The notes beneath the pieces were generated by a model, which was not told the DNA's origin, searched no databases, and saw nothing but the letters and a program-made list of their open reading frames with translations. A stretch of 64,000 nt of DNA, taken from Hyphomicrobium_A sp963724945. Its GTDB lineage: Bacteria > Pseudomonadota > Alphaproteobacteria > Rhizobiales > Hyphomicrobiaceae. This document shows, piece after piece, positions 27,696-37,102 of the stretch; positions within the stretch are counted from its first letter, which is position 1; the number at the start of each line of letters is the position of its first letter. The stretch lies in contig CAVRWL010000003.1 in the NCBI GenBank assembly GCA_963724945.1, positions 496,001 through 560,000 of the forward strand, written 5' to 3'. The translations under genes and the position numbers were made by a program.

Positions 27696-27899
27696 TTAAG
27701 CGGCCGGAACCCACCGGCCGGCGACATAGCCGAAGGCTACCGCATCGGGGTGACGCCGTGCCGACTGCTGCAGCTGCTCGGCCGCCTTCACGTCGGCATC
27801 CTTGATCACAACGGACGGTCTAGCGGCGTCGACGCTATCGCGGAACCCGCTGAGCAGGATGACCCTCTTTCCTCTAACCTCGATCTTGGGGCATGCCAT
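27696..27899 (-). CDS. Small unknown protein (67 residues)
   Basis: Starts MACPKIEVRGKRVILLSGF at 27899, with a strong GAGGAGG ribosome binding site 8 bases upstream that decides this start over one nine codons earlier. Ends FGYVAGRWVPAA. Contains ADVKAAEQLQQSARRH, a helix. No family recognised. Stands alone upstream of rlmN. Confidence 0.55.
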   Translation of the reverse strand: MACPKIEVRGKRVILLSGFRDSVDAARPSVVIKDADVKAAEQLQQSARRHPDAVAFGYVAGRWVPAA

Positions 27900-28105
27900 G
27901 CGTACCTCCTCGTAGGAGGCCGTCATCGCGGGAGAGATTCAAAAGGGGGAGCTTTCTCCGTCCGCCACTGCAGCAGACACCCGCGACAAGAGCTAACCAC
28001 CTACAACAATCACTATACGTGACTAATGCGACACGCGTAATAACTTTCGGTTACATATCCGTAAGGACAATGTTGACAAAATTGGATGCGTTGCAGCACG
28101 CGCGC

Positions 28106-29485
28106 TCATCTCGACAGCGGCACATTGAGCTGGAGTTGTCCGCTCCATGTCTCCGGCGTCGTCGTGCTGCCGCTCTCCACGCCTGCCGCCGCCTCGAGGC
28201 TTGAGCCGTCTTTGACACCGACTGCCAATCCCGCTTCGGCTTTCAGGTGGAGATCGGCTCCAGTCTCGGTCGTTATCATCGGGTTCAGCGCGTTGAGGTC
28301 GTCGAAGCCAACGAAGCCGCCCACGCCGGCGCGCGGCTCAATGAATGTGTCGCCATCGATCTGAAAGCGCCGCGAGACCTCGGGCAGGATCTCGACCCTG
28401 CCGGTGCCAACCGCCTTCGTCTCGCCGCTCGCGTCATCACGCACGGCATCCTCGAGGTAGACGAGCCCGAGGCTCGGCGCGACCTTCCAGCCCCCGATGT
28501 CGCGCGTGCCGGTGACCTTGGCGCGCACGAGCTGCCGGTCGGTCTCGGCGACGCCGCTCCCATCGCCAGCGACGACATTTTGCGTTTGACCCCACGCGGC
28601 GCGACCGTCGAAGACGACACCCGAGCCGAGCTTCATGCTCACATAGGGGCCGGCCATCCAGCCGGTGGCCGCCAAGCGCGTCTCCTCCAGCGTGTCGCTC
28701 TCGATGCCGCGATCGAGCTGCGCGAGGCCGCCGACGAGAATGTCAGGCCCCAGCATCGTTCTCGTCCCGAGGTAGAGAATGCCCAGGTTGCCGTTGCTGA
28801 CACCGAGATCGGCGTCGCTCGCCTCGTAGTTCTGCATGCGGCCTTCAACCCAAAGATCGACGAGGCCCGGGTCGGGCTTCTTGCCCGGGTGGGCGGCAGC
28901 TTCGAGCTCCGAGAGGCTCACCGAGAACTCGACCTGCCTGGGGTTGCCCTGCTCGTCGAGGGCGACGGCGCTCGCAAGCGGCTTGCCGGGATCGGCGATC
29001 GGCTTGGGTGCGCGGTCGATGCTGATGCGGTCGGGATCCTGTGCGCTGAGGAGGTCCTTGCGGCGCGCGAGAAATGCGGCGTTCGCCGCAGCGGATTGCG
29101 CTGAGTTGCACGTCACGGTGACCGACGCTGCGCCTTGCGGCGTGGCGGTGAAGGCGAATGCGTAGTCGTCCGCTTGCGGCGCCTTGAAGCTGGCGGCCGC
29201 GCCGGTCGCAGCCGCGATCAGCGCCTGTGGTGCGCCCGATCCGCTAACGAGCGCCACCGAAGCGCTTCCACTCGATTGTGCGGAGAAACCAAGCACGTCG
29301 CCCGCATCGAGCGTGATCCGCCGCGTCACCGATCCAGCTGCAGCAACCTCGGAATTAAAGGCGCCGCTATTGGCCGCCGTGCAGCCGCTGCTGGCGGCAA
29401 AGGTCGGGCCTCCCGGCGCGACCAGGGCAGCGATCACTGCCGCTGCAAAGCGCTGCCTCGTCGTCGATCGCATCAACCGCGTCAT
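28106..29485 (-). CDS. Autotransporter-like outer-membrane protein
   Basis: A 459-residue protein. A signal peptide (about residues 1-30, ending TFAAS) and an N-terminal ~120-residue beta-rich region with paired cysteines (SGCTAAN ... VTCNSAQ) are followed by a linker and a C-terminal ~250-residue barrel. The barrel has the autotransporter pattern (GRMQNYEASDADLGVSNGN start, strands MLGPDILVGGLAQLDR, YVSMKLGSGVVFDGRAAWG, and a last strand WSGQLQLNVPLSR). It looks like a secreted short passenger with an outer-membrane beta-domain. No adhesin or protease motif seen. Confidence 0.75.
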   Translation of the reverse strand: MTRLMRSTTRQRFAAAVIAALVAPGGPTFAASSGCTAANSGAFNSEVAAAGSVTRRITLDAGDVLGFSAQSSGSASVALVSGSGAPQALIAAATGAAASFKAPQADDYAFAFTATPQGAASVTVTCNSAQSAAANAAFLARRKDLLSAQDPDRISIDRAPKPIADPGKPLASAVALDEQGNPRQVEFSVSLSELEAAAHPGKKPDPGLVDLWVEGRMQNYEASDADLGVSNGNLGILYLGTRTMLGPDILVGGLAQLDRGIESDTLEETRLAATGWMAGPYVSMKLGSGVVFDGRAAWGQTQNVVAGDGSGVAETDRQLVRAKVTGTRDIGGWKVAPSLGLVYLEDAVRDDASGETKAVGTGRVEILPEVSRRFQIDGDTFIEPRAGVGGFVGFDDLNALNPMITTETGADLHLKAEAGLAVGVKDGSSLEAAAGVESGSTTTPETWSGQLQLNVPLSR

Positions 29486-29833
29486 CCCCGCTCGATGGAG
29501 CCGTGTCGGAACCTGCGCTCCTCGTGCAAGGCAAAATCGACCGAAATATGGACCTTTTGCGCGAGGGGAGGCTGGTCTGCACGCACCGCATGACGGACGC
29601 GATCAGCCTCTCACGGAGCCGGCGCGCCCACGTTGTGCGCAGCGTTCAACACAATGCGCAAGCCGACGTGGCCGGCGCTCACGCCACCTCTTGCGGCTGG
29701 CGCGCCCGGAACGCCTCGCTGCCGCCAACATCGCGGCCGCATGGTTTCTAGAGAGCGCCTGCCGCTGCTTGGGCCGGCGATCGTGGCGTGCTAGAGCCGA
29801 GGCGACTAACTGTCCGTGGTGGGAGCTTTACGA
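29486..29833. other. Divergent intergenic region
   Basis: About 350 bases between the autotransporter (minus) and the YiiX-like gene (plus). Several short frames exist but none has a start, family match or codon pattern that I can support. Probably holds both promoters. Confidence 0.5.
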
Positions 29834-31111
29834 ATGTCCGTGGGATCGAGGGTTGTTCCAGTCTTGCTGTGCCTATTGCTCACGAGCGCGCTGTGGGCGG
29901 CCGCGGGCGAGGCGAACGAGTTCAAGTACGACGCGAAGGTGAACGAGCGGATCGCGAAAAAACTCAACATCCCCGTTTTCTATGCCGTCCCCGCGAGCGC
30001 CCGCGTCGAGCTGCCCAAGGACATCAAGACGTCAGACCAGCTCATCGACTTCAAGCACCCGGATGCCGCCGGCGCAGCCGGCGACGTGGGCCTGCGGCTC
30101 GTCGTCGCCAAGCGCTCGGGCCTCGCAAAGCGCCTTGCCCAGAGCGGGCTCGTGCAGACGGGCGACCTCTTGCTGAGCTTCCGCACTGAGTGGGGCGGGG
30201 CAGGCGCCTATCCCAACATCCAGCTCGGCATCAGCCACACCGGCGTCGCCTACGTGAAGGACGGCGTCGTGCACAACATCGATAATCCGCTGAGCGAGGA
30301 ATATCTCGGACGCGGTTATCGCGCTGATCTCACCAGCGAGCACTACAGCACGCTCAACTTCATCCATATCATCCGGCCGCGCAATCTGACGGACCAGGAG
30401 AAGGCCAACATCGTGGCTTGGGCGAGCCGCCTCAATGCGCTGGCGCCCAAGGTCTACCCGAGCCAGCTCGCGTTCAACCAAGACTACAGCGCCCCGAAGT
30501 ACAGCCCCCACCACAGTCTCGACTTCGTGAAGCACCTGGGCCAGATCGCGCTCGGACAGAACCCGCCCGGGACGCTCGGCCTCTACTGCTCGGAGTTCGC
30601 ATGGTCGCTACTCTCGCTGCGCCAATGCGATCCAGACAAGACTGCCGACCAGTTCAAGGGTGGCGGCGTGCCCCGCTGCGTCAAAGAGCCGATGGAGCCC
30701 ATGGAGGCCACGGGAAACGCCGTACCCCGCGCGGGCCGCTCGTCGCGGTCAGGCCTCGCCGACGGCCCGCTTCTTACGATCAATGCGATGCAACTGCCGG
30801 ATGACAAGCGCAAGACGCTCCTGCACTCGATCTTTATCGAGAACCCGAAGGGCCTGGAGAAAATGTCGGTCGGCCACCGGCAGCTCGCGCAGGAGATGCA
30901 ACCGCAGTATGCGAAGCTCGAGAGCTACTACACCGGCATCACCGGGCGCTTCTGGCAGAGCTGGTGGGCGAAGGCAAAGGGCGCCGGCTTCAACAATTTC
31001 GCCGGCATCAAGGACAACTATTCGCCGACCTCCTATCTCATCGACACGCTGCTGCCCAAGAACAACAGGCACCGCACGATGGACTACGTCGCCACCATCA
31101 TGATCCAGTAG
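29834..31111 (+). CDS. Secreted YiiX/NlpC-like cysteine hydrolase family protein
   Basis: A 425-residue protein with signal peptide (VVPVLLCLLLTSALWAAAGEA). A domain of the YiiX (permuted NlpC/papain) kind is suggested by the order GDLLLSFRTEWGG, ISHTGVAYVKDGVVHNID (His), and LGLYCSEFAWSLL (Cys), the permuted arrangement of catalytic residues. A ~120-residue C-terminal region is unassigned (SWWAKAKGAGFNNFAG). Periplasmic; would cleave amide or ester bonds in peptides or lipids. ATG 29834 preferred over the GTG at 29816. The M19 dipeptidase gene follows 29 bases later, so they are likely co-transcribed. Confidence 0.65.
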   Translation: MSVGSRVVPVLLCLLLTSALWAAAGEANEFKYDAKVNERIAKKLNIPVFYAVPASARVELPKDIKTSDQLIDFKHPDAAGAAGDVGLRLVVAKRSGLAKRLAQSGLVQTGDLLLSFRTEWGGAGAYPNIQLGISHTGVAYVKDGVVHNIDNPLSEEYLGRGYRADLTSEHYSTLNFIHIIRPRNLTDQEKANIVAWASRLNALAPKVYPSQLAFNQDYSAPKYSPHHSLDFVKHLGQIALGQNPPGTLGLYCSEFAWSLLSLRQCDPDKTADQFKGGGVPRCVKEPMEPMEATGNAVPRAGRSSRSGLADGPLLTINAMQLPDDKRKTLLHSIFIENPKGLEKMSVGHRQLAQEMQPQYAKLESYYTGITGRFWQSWWAKAKGAGFNNFAGIKDNYSPTSYLIDTLLPKNNRHRTMDYVATIMIQ

Positions 31112-31140
31112 CGGCCCGTTTCCCGGCAAAGGCACCGCGC

Positions 31141-32190
31141 ATGAACCGCCGCGAGCTCCTTTTAGCCGGCCTCGCTGCGCCTTTCGCGCTGCGCCGGCCG
31201 GCGGTCGCGAGCGACGCCATCTACGTCGCCGACATGCACGGCCACTGGTTCTTCTTTGGGCCGAACACACCAGCGAGGAAGCCGCTTGCACGCTCCATGG
31301 CGGCCGGCAACGCCACCCTCGTCGCCTGGTCGCTCGTCGGCGATCTGCCGTGGCTGCGCCGCGGCCCTGGCGGTCTCAAGCAGAACGGTTCGCCTGAGCC
31401 GGGCGACGCGCTCGCGTGGTTCCGCAAGGAGATTGGCCGGGCCAAGGCGCACCTCTCCGAGCAGGGCTTGAAGATCGTGCTGACGCCGGCGGACGTCGAT
31501 CGCGCGGCGGCGGGCGAGCCCCACGTCGTGCTCGCGGTCGAAGGCGCGAGCTTCGTCGACGGCGATCTCGGCGCGCTTGCGATCGCTTATGACCTCGGCG
31601 TCCGCCACATGCAGCTCGTCCACTACATTTCCAACCCCATCGGCGATTTCCAGACCGAGCAACCGCAGCACGAGGGGCTCACCGACTTCGGAGCGGACGT
31701 CGTCAAGCAATGCAACCGGCTCGGCATGCTGGTCGACCTTGCGCATTCGACGAGCGCCGCTGTAGGGCGCGCGCTGGCGGTGTCGAAAGCTCCCGTCATC
31801 TGGTCGCATTCCTCGGTGACGCGCACCCGAGAGCCAAATTGGAAAATGCCCGTATGGCAGGCGCGACAGTTGAGCCTGGCCGACGCCAAGGCCATCGCGG
31901 CCGGGGGCGGCGTCGTCGGCCTGTGGCCGTTGCCGTCCGACGTCGGCCGGACACCCGAGGCCTACGCGGACCGGCTCGCCGAGCTCGCAGATTGGCTCGG
32001 CGAGGATCATGCCGGGATCGGCACCGACATGAATGCGATCGCCGACCCGGCCATCGCGAGCTACGCCGACCTGCAAGCCGTCATCCGTCATTGGCGCCAG
32101 CGCAAGATGAGCGAAGCGCGCATCCGCAAGCTTGCGATCGAGAACTACGCGCGTGTCCTCAAGCAGGCGCTCGCCGCCCGCGAAGCTTAG
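31141..32190 (+). CDS. Membrane dipeptidase homologue (peptidase M19)
   Basis: A 349-residue protein with an N-terminal export signal beginning MNRRELLLAGLAAPF, weakly Tat-like. M19 landmarks are present: MHGHWFF, VVLAVEG, LVHYISNPIGDF, LVDLAHSTSAA, VIWSHSSVTRT, GIGTDMN. The first metal motif, usually H-x-D (DGHNDL type), reads HGH, so the Asp ligand is replaced by His. The conserved Glu, His, His and Asp positions otherwise look intact. Periplasmic dipeptidase or related amidohydrolase. Follows the YiiX-like gene. Confidence 0.82.
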   Translation: MNRRELLLAGLAAPFALRRPAVASDAIYVADMHGHWFFFGPNTPARKPLARSMAAGNATLVAWSLVGDLPWLRRGPGGLKQNGSPEPGDALAWFRKEIGRAKAHLSEQGLKIVLTPADVDRAAAGEPHVVLAVEGASFVDGDLGALAIAYDLGVRHMQLVHYISNPIGDFQTEQPQHEGLTDFGADVVKQCNRLGMLVDLAHSTSAAVGRALAVSKAPVIWSHSSVTRTREPNWKMPVWQARQLSLADAKAIAAGGGVVGLWPLPSDVGRTPEAYADRLAELADWLGEDHAGIGTDMNAIADPAIASYADLQAVIRHWRQRKMSEARIRKLAIENYARVLKQALAAREA

Positions 32191-32199
32191 GCCGGATCT

Positions 32200-33513
<1,314 letters not shown>

Positions 33514-33521
33514 CAGGAATC

Positions 33522-33842
33522 CTAGTGCGCGGAGACGAACTTGAGGCCGGCGATGCAGGCGATGAGCCCGACGATCAACGCGATGCGGACGGGCGCTGCG
33601 CCCTCACCGTAGGCAATGATGCCGAGCGCTGCCGTTCCCGCCGCGCCGATCCCGGTCCACACGGCATACGCCGTGCCGAGCGGAACGCCGGCTAGCGAGC
33701 GATTGAGGAAATAGAACGACGCGACGCCGATGGCGAAGAACGTCACGGTCGGTACGATCCGGCTCAATCCTTCCGTGTAGCGAAAGACGGTCGTTGCCGC
33801 GACCTCCAGCGCGCCGGCCGTCAAGAGATAGACCCACGCCAT
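33522..33842 (-). CDS. Small multidrug resistance (SMR) family transporter
   Basis: A 106-residue four-helix membrane protein. YLLTAGALEVAATTVFRYTEG carries the conserved membrane Glu (Glu13) needed for proton/drug exchange, followed by the helix FFAIGVASFYFLNRSLAG, then AYAVWTGIGAAGTA. Resembles SugE/Gdx (guanidinium exporters) as much as EmrE; the present residues do not settle it. Sits nine bases from hslU and 30 from hslV on the same strand, an unusual insertion in the hslVU operon. Confidence 0.88.
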   Translation of the reverse strand: MAWVYLLTAGALEVAATTVFRYTEGLSRIVPTVTFFAIGVASFYFLNRSLAGVPLGTAYAVWTGIGAAGTAALGIIAYGEGAAPVRIALIVGLIACIAGLKFVSAH

Positions 33843-33871
33843 GCGTTTGCTCCCTGTGGCATGTTGCTTTT

Positions 33872-34456
33872 CTAGTGGCCCGACGGCAGGCTCTCGATCA
33901 CGATGTTGGTGTTGGTGTAGACGCAGATCTCGGCCGCGATTCCCATCGCCTTCTTCGCGATCGTCTCCGCATCGAGCGGCTCGTCCAGCAGGGCGCGCGC
34001 CGCCGCAAGCGCGAAGTTGCCGCCAGAGCCGATGCCCATCACGTGCCGCTCAGGCTCGAGCACGTCGCCGGTCCCGGTGAGCACCAGCGTCGTATCGCGA
34101 TCAGCGACGATCATCATGGCCTCGAGCCGGCGCAGGTAGCGGTCCGTGCGCCAGTCCTTGGCAAGCTCCACGCAGGCCCGCATCAGCTGCCCGGGATACT
34201 GCTCGATCTTGGTCTCCAGCCGCTCGAACAGGGTGAAGGCGTCGGCGGTGGCTCCGGCAAAGCCGCCGATCACATCGCCCTTGCCGAGCCTGCGCACCTT
34301 GCGGGCGTTCGCCTTGATGATTGTCGTGCCGAGCGTGACCTGGCCGTCGCCGGCGATGACGACACGACCATCTTTACGAATGGTCAGTATGGTTGTGGCG
34401 TGCCAGGATTGGACCTCGGCCCCTTGCAGGCCTCGATGGGAATCATGGGTTTGCAT
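33872..34456 (-). CDS. hslV: ATP-dependent protease peptidase subunit HslV
   Basis: A 194-residue N-terminal-nucleophile threonine protease. The catalytic Thr is exposed after removal of the ~20-residue leader, in HATTILTIRKDG. Further landmarks: IAGDGQVTLG, GFAGATADAFTLFERLE, GIGSGGNFALAAARAL. Normal alphaproteobacterial length. Forms a dodecamer with HslU. The gene diverges from hisB across ~155 bp. Confidence 0.96.
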   Translation of the reverse strand: MQTHDSHRGLQGAEVQSWHATTILTIRKDGRVVIAGDGQVTLGTTIIKANARKVRRLGKGDVIGGFAGATADAFTLFERLETKIEQYPGQLMRACVELAKDWRTDRYLRRLEAMMIVADRDTTLVLTGTGDVLEPERHVMGIGSGGNFALAAARALLDEPLDAETIAKKAMGIAAEICVYTNTNIVIESLPSGH

Positions 34457-34477
34457 TGCATTTGCACCCAGGGTTTA

Positions 34478-34504
34478 TAGAGGGCTGTTTGTAGAGGTCT
34501 GTTT
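34478..34504. repeat. 13-bp direct repeat in hslV-hisB divergent region
   Basis: TAGAGGGCTGTTT (34478) and TAGAGGTCTGTTT (34492), period 14. Lies 22 bases upstream of hslV and over 100 upstream of hisB. Could be an operator or part of a promoter; nothing shows which. No clear RpoH-type promoter stands out here. Confidence 0.4.
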
Positions 34505-34611
34505 TCAGGAGTTTGCGGGACTGAAGGATCCGGCGCCTGACGGACGTCGGCGCGCAAGAGGTGGCGGCCTTTAACGGCAAGGCTCAAGCTGATAAACGCT
34601 CAGGTTCAGTG

Positions 34612-35235
34612 ATGCAAGATAGGGTCAAGAAGGCTCCTTTGAAACGGCAGGCAACGATAACTCGCAAGACCAAGGAGACCGAGATCACGGCCACCGTCGA
34701 TCTCGACGGGTCGGGCCTGTTCGAGATCGCGACCGGGATCGGCTTCCTCGACCACATGTTGGAGCAATTGGCCCGCCATTCAATGATCGATATCACGCTC
34801 AAAGCCGCGGGCGATCTGCACATCGACTTCCATCACACGGCCGAGGATACCGGCATCGTGCTGGGCCAGGCGGTCGCGCGCGCGCTCGGCGACAAGAAGG
34901 GGATCGCCCGCTACGCCGACGTGCACCTGCCCATGGACGACACCTTGACGCGGGTCGCCATCGACGTCTCGGGGCGTCCCTACCTCGTCTGGAAGGTCGC
35001 TTTCTCCAAGCCCAAGGTGGGCGAGATGGACACCGAGCTCTTCCGCGAGTGGTTCCAGGCCTTCGCCCAGAATGCCGGTATCACGCTGCACGTGGAGAAC
35101 CTCTACGGCGAGAACAATCACCACATCGCCGAGACTTGCTATAAAGGGCTCGCGCGCGCGTTGCGGCGCGCGGTCGAGGCCGATCCCCGCCAGGCCGGAC
35201 GGGTGCCGTCGACGAAGGGCACACTCGCCGGATGA
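34612..35235 (+). CDS. hisB: Imidazoleglycerol-phosphate dehydratase
   Basis: A 207-residue enzyme of histidine synthesis, converting imidazole glycerol phosphate to imidazole acetol phosphate. Manganese-binding motifs HHTAEDTGI and ENNHHIAE are intact, plus GIGFLDHMLEQLARHS and MDDTLTRVAIDVSGRP. ATG 34612 is preferred over an in-frame GTG at 34561; the first ~20 residues are variable in the family. Begins the hisB-DUF2628-hisH cluster. Confidence 0.96.
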   Translation: MQDRVKKAPLKRQATITRKTKETEITATVDLDGSGLFEIATGIGFLDHMLEQLARHSMIDITLKAAGDLHIDFHHTAEDTGIVLGQAVARALGDKKGIARYADVHLPMDDTLTRVAIDVSGRPYLVWKVAFSKPKVGEMDTELFREWFQAFAQNAGITLHVENLYGENNHHIAETCYKGLARALRRAVEADPRQAGRVPSTKGTLAG

Positions 35236-35258
35236 TCGTTTCTTGAGTTGAGGCCGCC

Positions 35259-35789
35259 TTGGTCGTCTTCAATGTCTACGAGCCGCCGAGCGCATGGGGC
35301 GATCGCATCGATCGCGCCGAGCGGCTCGTCTTCATCAAGGACGGCTTTCACTGGCTGGCAGCACTGGTCCCGGCGCTTTGGCTCCTCGTCAAAGGTTTGT
35401 GGCTGGAGCTCGTCATATTTCTGGTGGGTGCCAGCGCGCTCGCTTGGGCGCTCGAGGCGATCGGCGTAACGCCGACGGCGAGCGGTGTGCTGTTCATCAT
35501 CGTGCAGATCCTGATCGGCTTCGAGGCGAGCACGATCTACGGCGTGGCGCTCGAGCGTAGAGGCTGGCACCTGGTAGGCACGGTGACCGGGCGCGACCTA
35601 GCCGATTGCGAGCGCCGTTTCCTCGAGGCATGGCTCGCCTCGCAACCCAAGGACGCGCCGTTCCCCGACGGCGGCTCGCCGCCGCCAAATGCGCTGCAAT
35701 CCTGGACGCAAACGGCGCTCAAGGGCGCCAAGGACGCGATCGCACACGGGCGCCGCCTGATCACAACCAAGGTCGGGGCGAAGGCCTGA
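35259..35789 (+). CDS. DUF2628 membrane protein
   Basis: A 176-residue protein that appears to use TTG 35259 (MVVFNVYEPP). The pattern RIDRAERLVFIKDGFHWLAALVP, two to three hydrophobic segments (WLLVKGLWLELVIFLVGAS, GVLFIIVQILIGFEAS) and the following ERRGWHLVGTVTGRDLADCERRF are those of DUF2628 proteins. Such proteins sit between hisB and hisH in many Hyphomicrobiales. Function unknown; inner membrane. Confidence 0.82.
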   Translation: MVVFNVYEPPSAWGDRIDRAERLVFIKDGFHWLAALVPALWLLVKGLWLELVIFLVGASALAWALEAIGVTPTASGVLFIIVQILIGFEASTIYGVALERRGWHLVGTVTGRDLADCERRFLEAWLASQPKDAPFPDGGSPPPNALQSWTQTALKGAKDAIAHGRRLITTKVGAKA

Positions 35790-35796
35790 GCCCGCA

Positions 35797-36450
35797 ATGC
35801 AGCGCGTCGTCATCATCGACTACGGCTCGGGCAACCTTCACTCCGCGGCCAAAGCTTTCGAGCGCGCGGCCCGCGAAGGCGAGGCGGATGCGCAAATTCT
35901 CGTAACCGCGGATCCCAAGGCCGTAACCGGCGCCGACCGCATCGTGCTGCCGGGCGTCGGCGCCTTCGCCGACTGCAAGCGCGGGCTCGAAGCGGTGCAC
36001 GGCATGCATGAGGCGCTCGAGAGCGCCGTAAGGGAGAAGGGGCGGCCTTTTCTCGGCATCTGCGTCGGCATGCAGCTGATGGCGACGCGCGGGCTCGAGT
36101 TCGAGGTGACCGACGGGCTCAATTGGATCGCGGGCGAGGTGCGCGCGATCGAGCCTGCCGACCCCGAGCTGAAGATCCCGCACATGGGCTGGAACACGCT
36201 GCGCATCATCAACCCGCACCCGCTGCTCGCCGGCATCCCCACGGGGCCCGACGGCCTGCACGCCTATTTCGTGCACTCCTTCCAACTCGTGCCGGAGCGC
36301 CGGTCGGCAATCGTCGCGGAAACCGACTACGGGGGTCCGGTGACCGCGATGGTCGCTCACGACAACATGGCCGGTACGCAGTTCCACCCCGAGAAGAGCC
36401 AGACGCTCGGCCTGGAGCTCATCGCCAACTTCCTCAAGTGGCGGCCTTGA
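35797..36450 (+). CDS. hisH: Imidazole glycerol phosphate synthase, glutamine amidotransferase subunit
   Basis: A 217-residue class I amidotransferase. GICVGMQLM holds the nucleophile Cys, and TQFHPEKSQTLG the His/Glu of the triad. VIIDYGSGNLHSAAKAF at the N-terminus is typical. It provides ammonia to HisF. Starts seven bases after DUF2628. A hairpin (36470-36499) follows. Confidence 0.96.
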   Translation: MQRVVIIDYGSGNLHSAAKAFERAAREGEADAQILVTADPKAVTGADRIVLPGVGAFADCKRGLEAVHGMHEALESAVREKGRPFLGICVGMQLMATRGLEFEVTDGLNWIAGEVRAIEPADPELKIPHMGWNTLRIINPHPLLAGIPTGPDGLHAYFVHSFQLVPERRSAIVAETDYGGPVTAMVAHDNMAGTQFHPEKSQTLGLELIANFLKWRP

Positions 36451-36469
36451 TCGAGGGGCTTGCGCAGTT

Positions 36470-36499
36470 AGGCCCCCACCCCGCGAGGGGAGGGGGCCT
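36470..36499 (+). terminator. Hairpin after hisH
   Basis: AGGCCCCC (36470-36477) pairs with GGGGGCCT (36492-36499), with an inner CCCC-GCGA-GGGG stem inside. No long T-run follows (TTGAGG). It also resembles a Rhizobiales intergenic palindrome. Sits between hisH and the convergent Cas2-like gene. Confidence 0.5.
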
Positions 36500-36564
36500 T
36501 GAGGCTAGTGCGGGACATCTAAAGAGAGGGAACGCATACGCAACGCGTACTGGGGGCAAACCGA

Positions 36565-36927
36565 TCAGCAGGCCGCAGCGAGCGGCAACTCGGGCTGGTC
36601 GTTGGGCGGCGCGGGCGGCGCCGGGAACGCGATCACGTTGGAGTTCTCGCCGATCTCCACGCCGACGCGCCGTTGGCGGAACCAGCGCAGCGCCGTGTTG
36701 GTGAGGACGGCATCCTCCTCGACCGCCTGGATTAGGAGGCCGTCGTCGGGCTCGAGCAGCCCTGCGAGCTGGGATTCGAGGTGCTCCTCGGAGGCTTCCG
36801 TCCGCACGTACCAGGTCTGCTCGAGCGGGCGCGCCCAGGACTGTCCGAGCCCCATGATCTGCTGCGCCAGAACGTGCTTGTTGTGGTGGGGATTGGCGAG
36901 GTCGTAGGAGATGATCAATGTGCGCAT
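36565..36927 (-). CDS. Cas2-like ferredoxin-fold small protein ('SinR family' type), SOS-box controlled
   Basis: A 120-residue protein. The first 90 residues show a beta-alpha-beta-beta-alpha-beta order with RTLIISYDLANP at the first strand (Asp9 in the Cas2/VapD metal or catalytic position), helix VLAQQIMGLGQS, strand LEQTWYVRTEA, helix EEHLESQLAGLLEP and strand DGLLIQAVEED. Similar small proteins in rhizobia are named SinR family without evidence. A C-terminal Pro-rich tail follows. Two perfect LexA boxes lie at 80-95 and 127-141 bases upstream of the start. No cas1, CRISPR array or toxin partner is nearby. Cas2-like nuclease or structural role is inference. Confidence 0.7.
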   Translation of the reverse strand: MRTLIISYDLANPHHNKHVLAQQIMGLGQSWARPLEQTWYVRTEASEEHLESQLAGLLEPDDGLLIQAVEEDAVLTNTALRWFRQRRVGVEIGENSNVIAFPAPPAPPNDQPELPLAAAC

Positions 36928-37006
36928 GGGCGATGTCTCTCTGGCTGGGGCTTTACGGGGAGAGACGCTGAGACTTAACCCCGATTGCGATTCATTTAGG
37001 GCTGCG

Positions 37007-37021
37007 GAACGTAATGAGAAC
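37007..37021 (+). promoter_or_regulatory. LexA (SOS) box 1
   Basis: GAAC-GTAATGA-GAAC, a perfect match to the alphaproteobacterial LexA site GAAC-N7-GAAC. It lies 80 bases upstream of the minus-strand Cas2-like gene starting at 36927. Confidence 0.8.
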
Positions 37022-37053
37022 ATGCCACGAATCATCGGCTTTGTCCAGCATTT

Positions 37054-37068
37054 GTTCTCGCCATGTTC
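37054..37068 (-). promoter_or_regulatory. LexA (SOS) box 2
   Basis: GTTC-TCGCCAT-GTTC on the plus strand, that is GAAC-N7-GAAC on the minus strand. Perfect match and 32 bases from box 1, in the opposite orientation. A further GTTC lies seven bases on (37075). Confidence 0.8.
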
Positions 37069-37102
37069 TGCGCCGTTCTCGCGTCTTAAGGCTGAAATAG
37101 GG

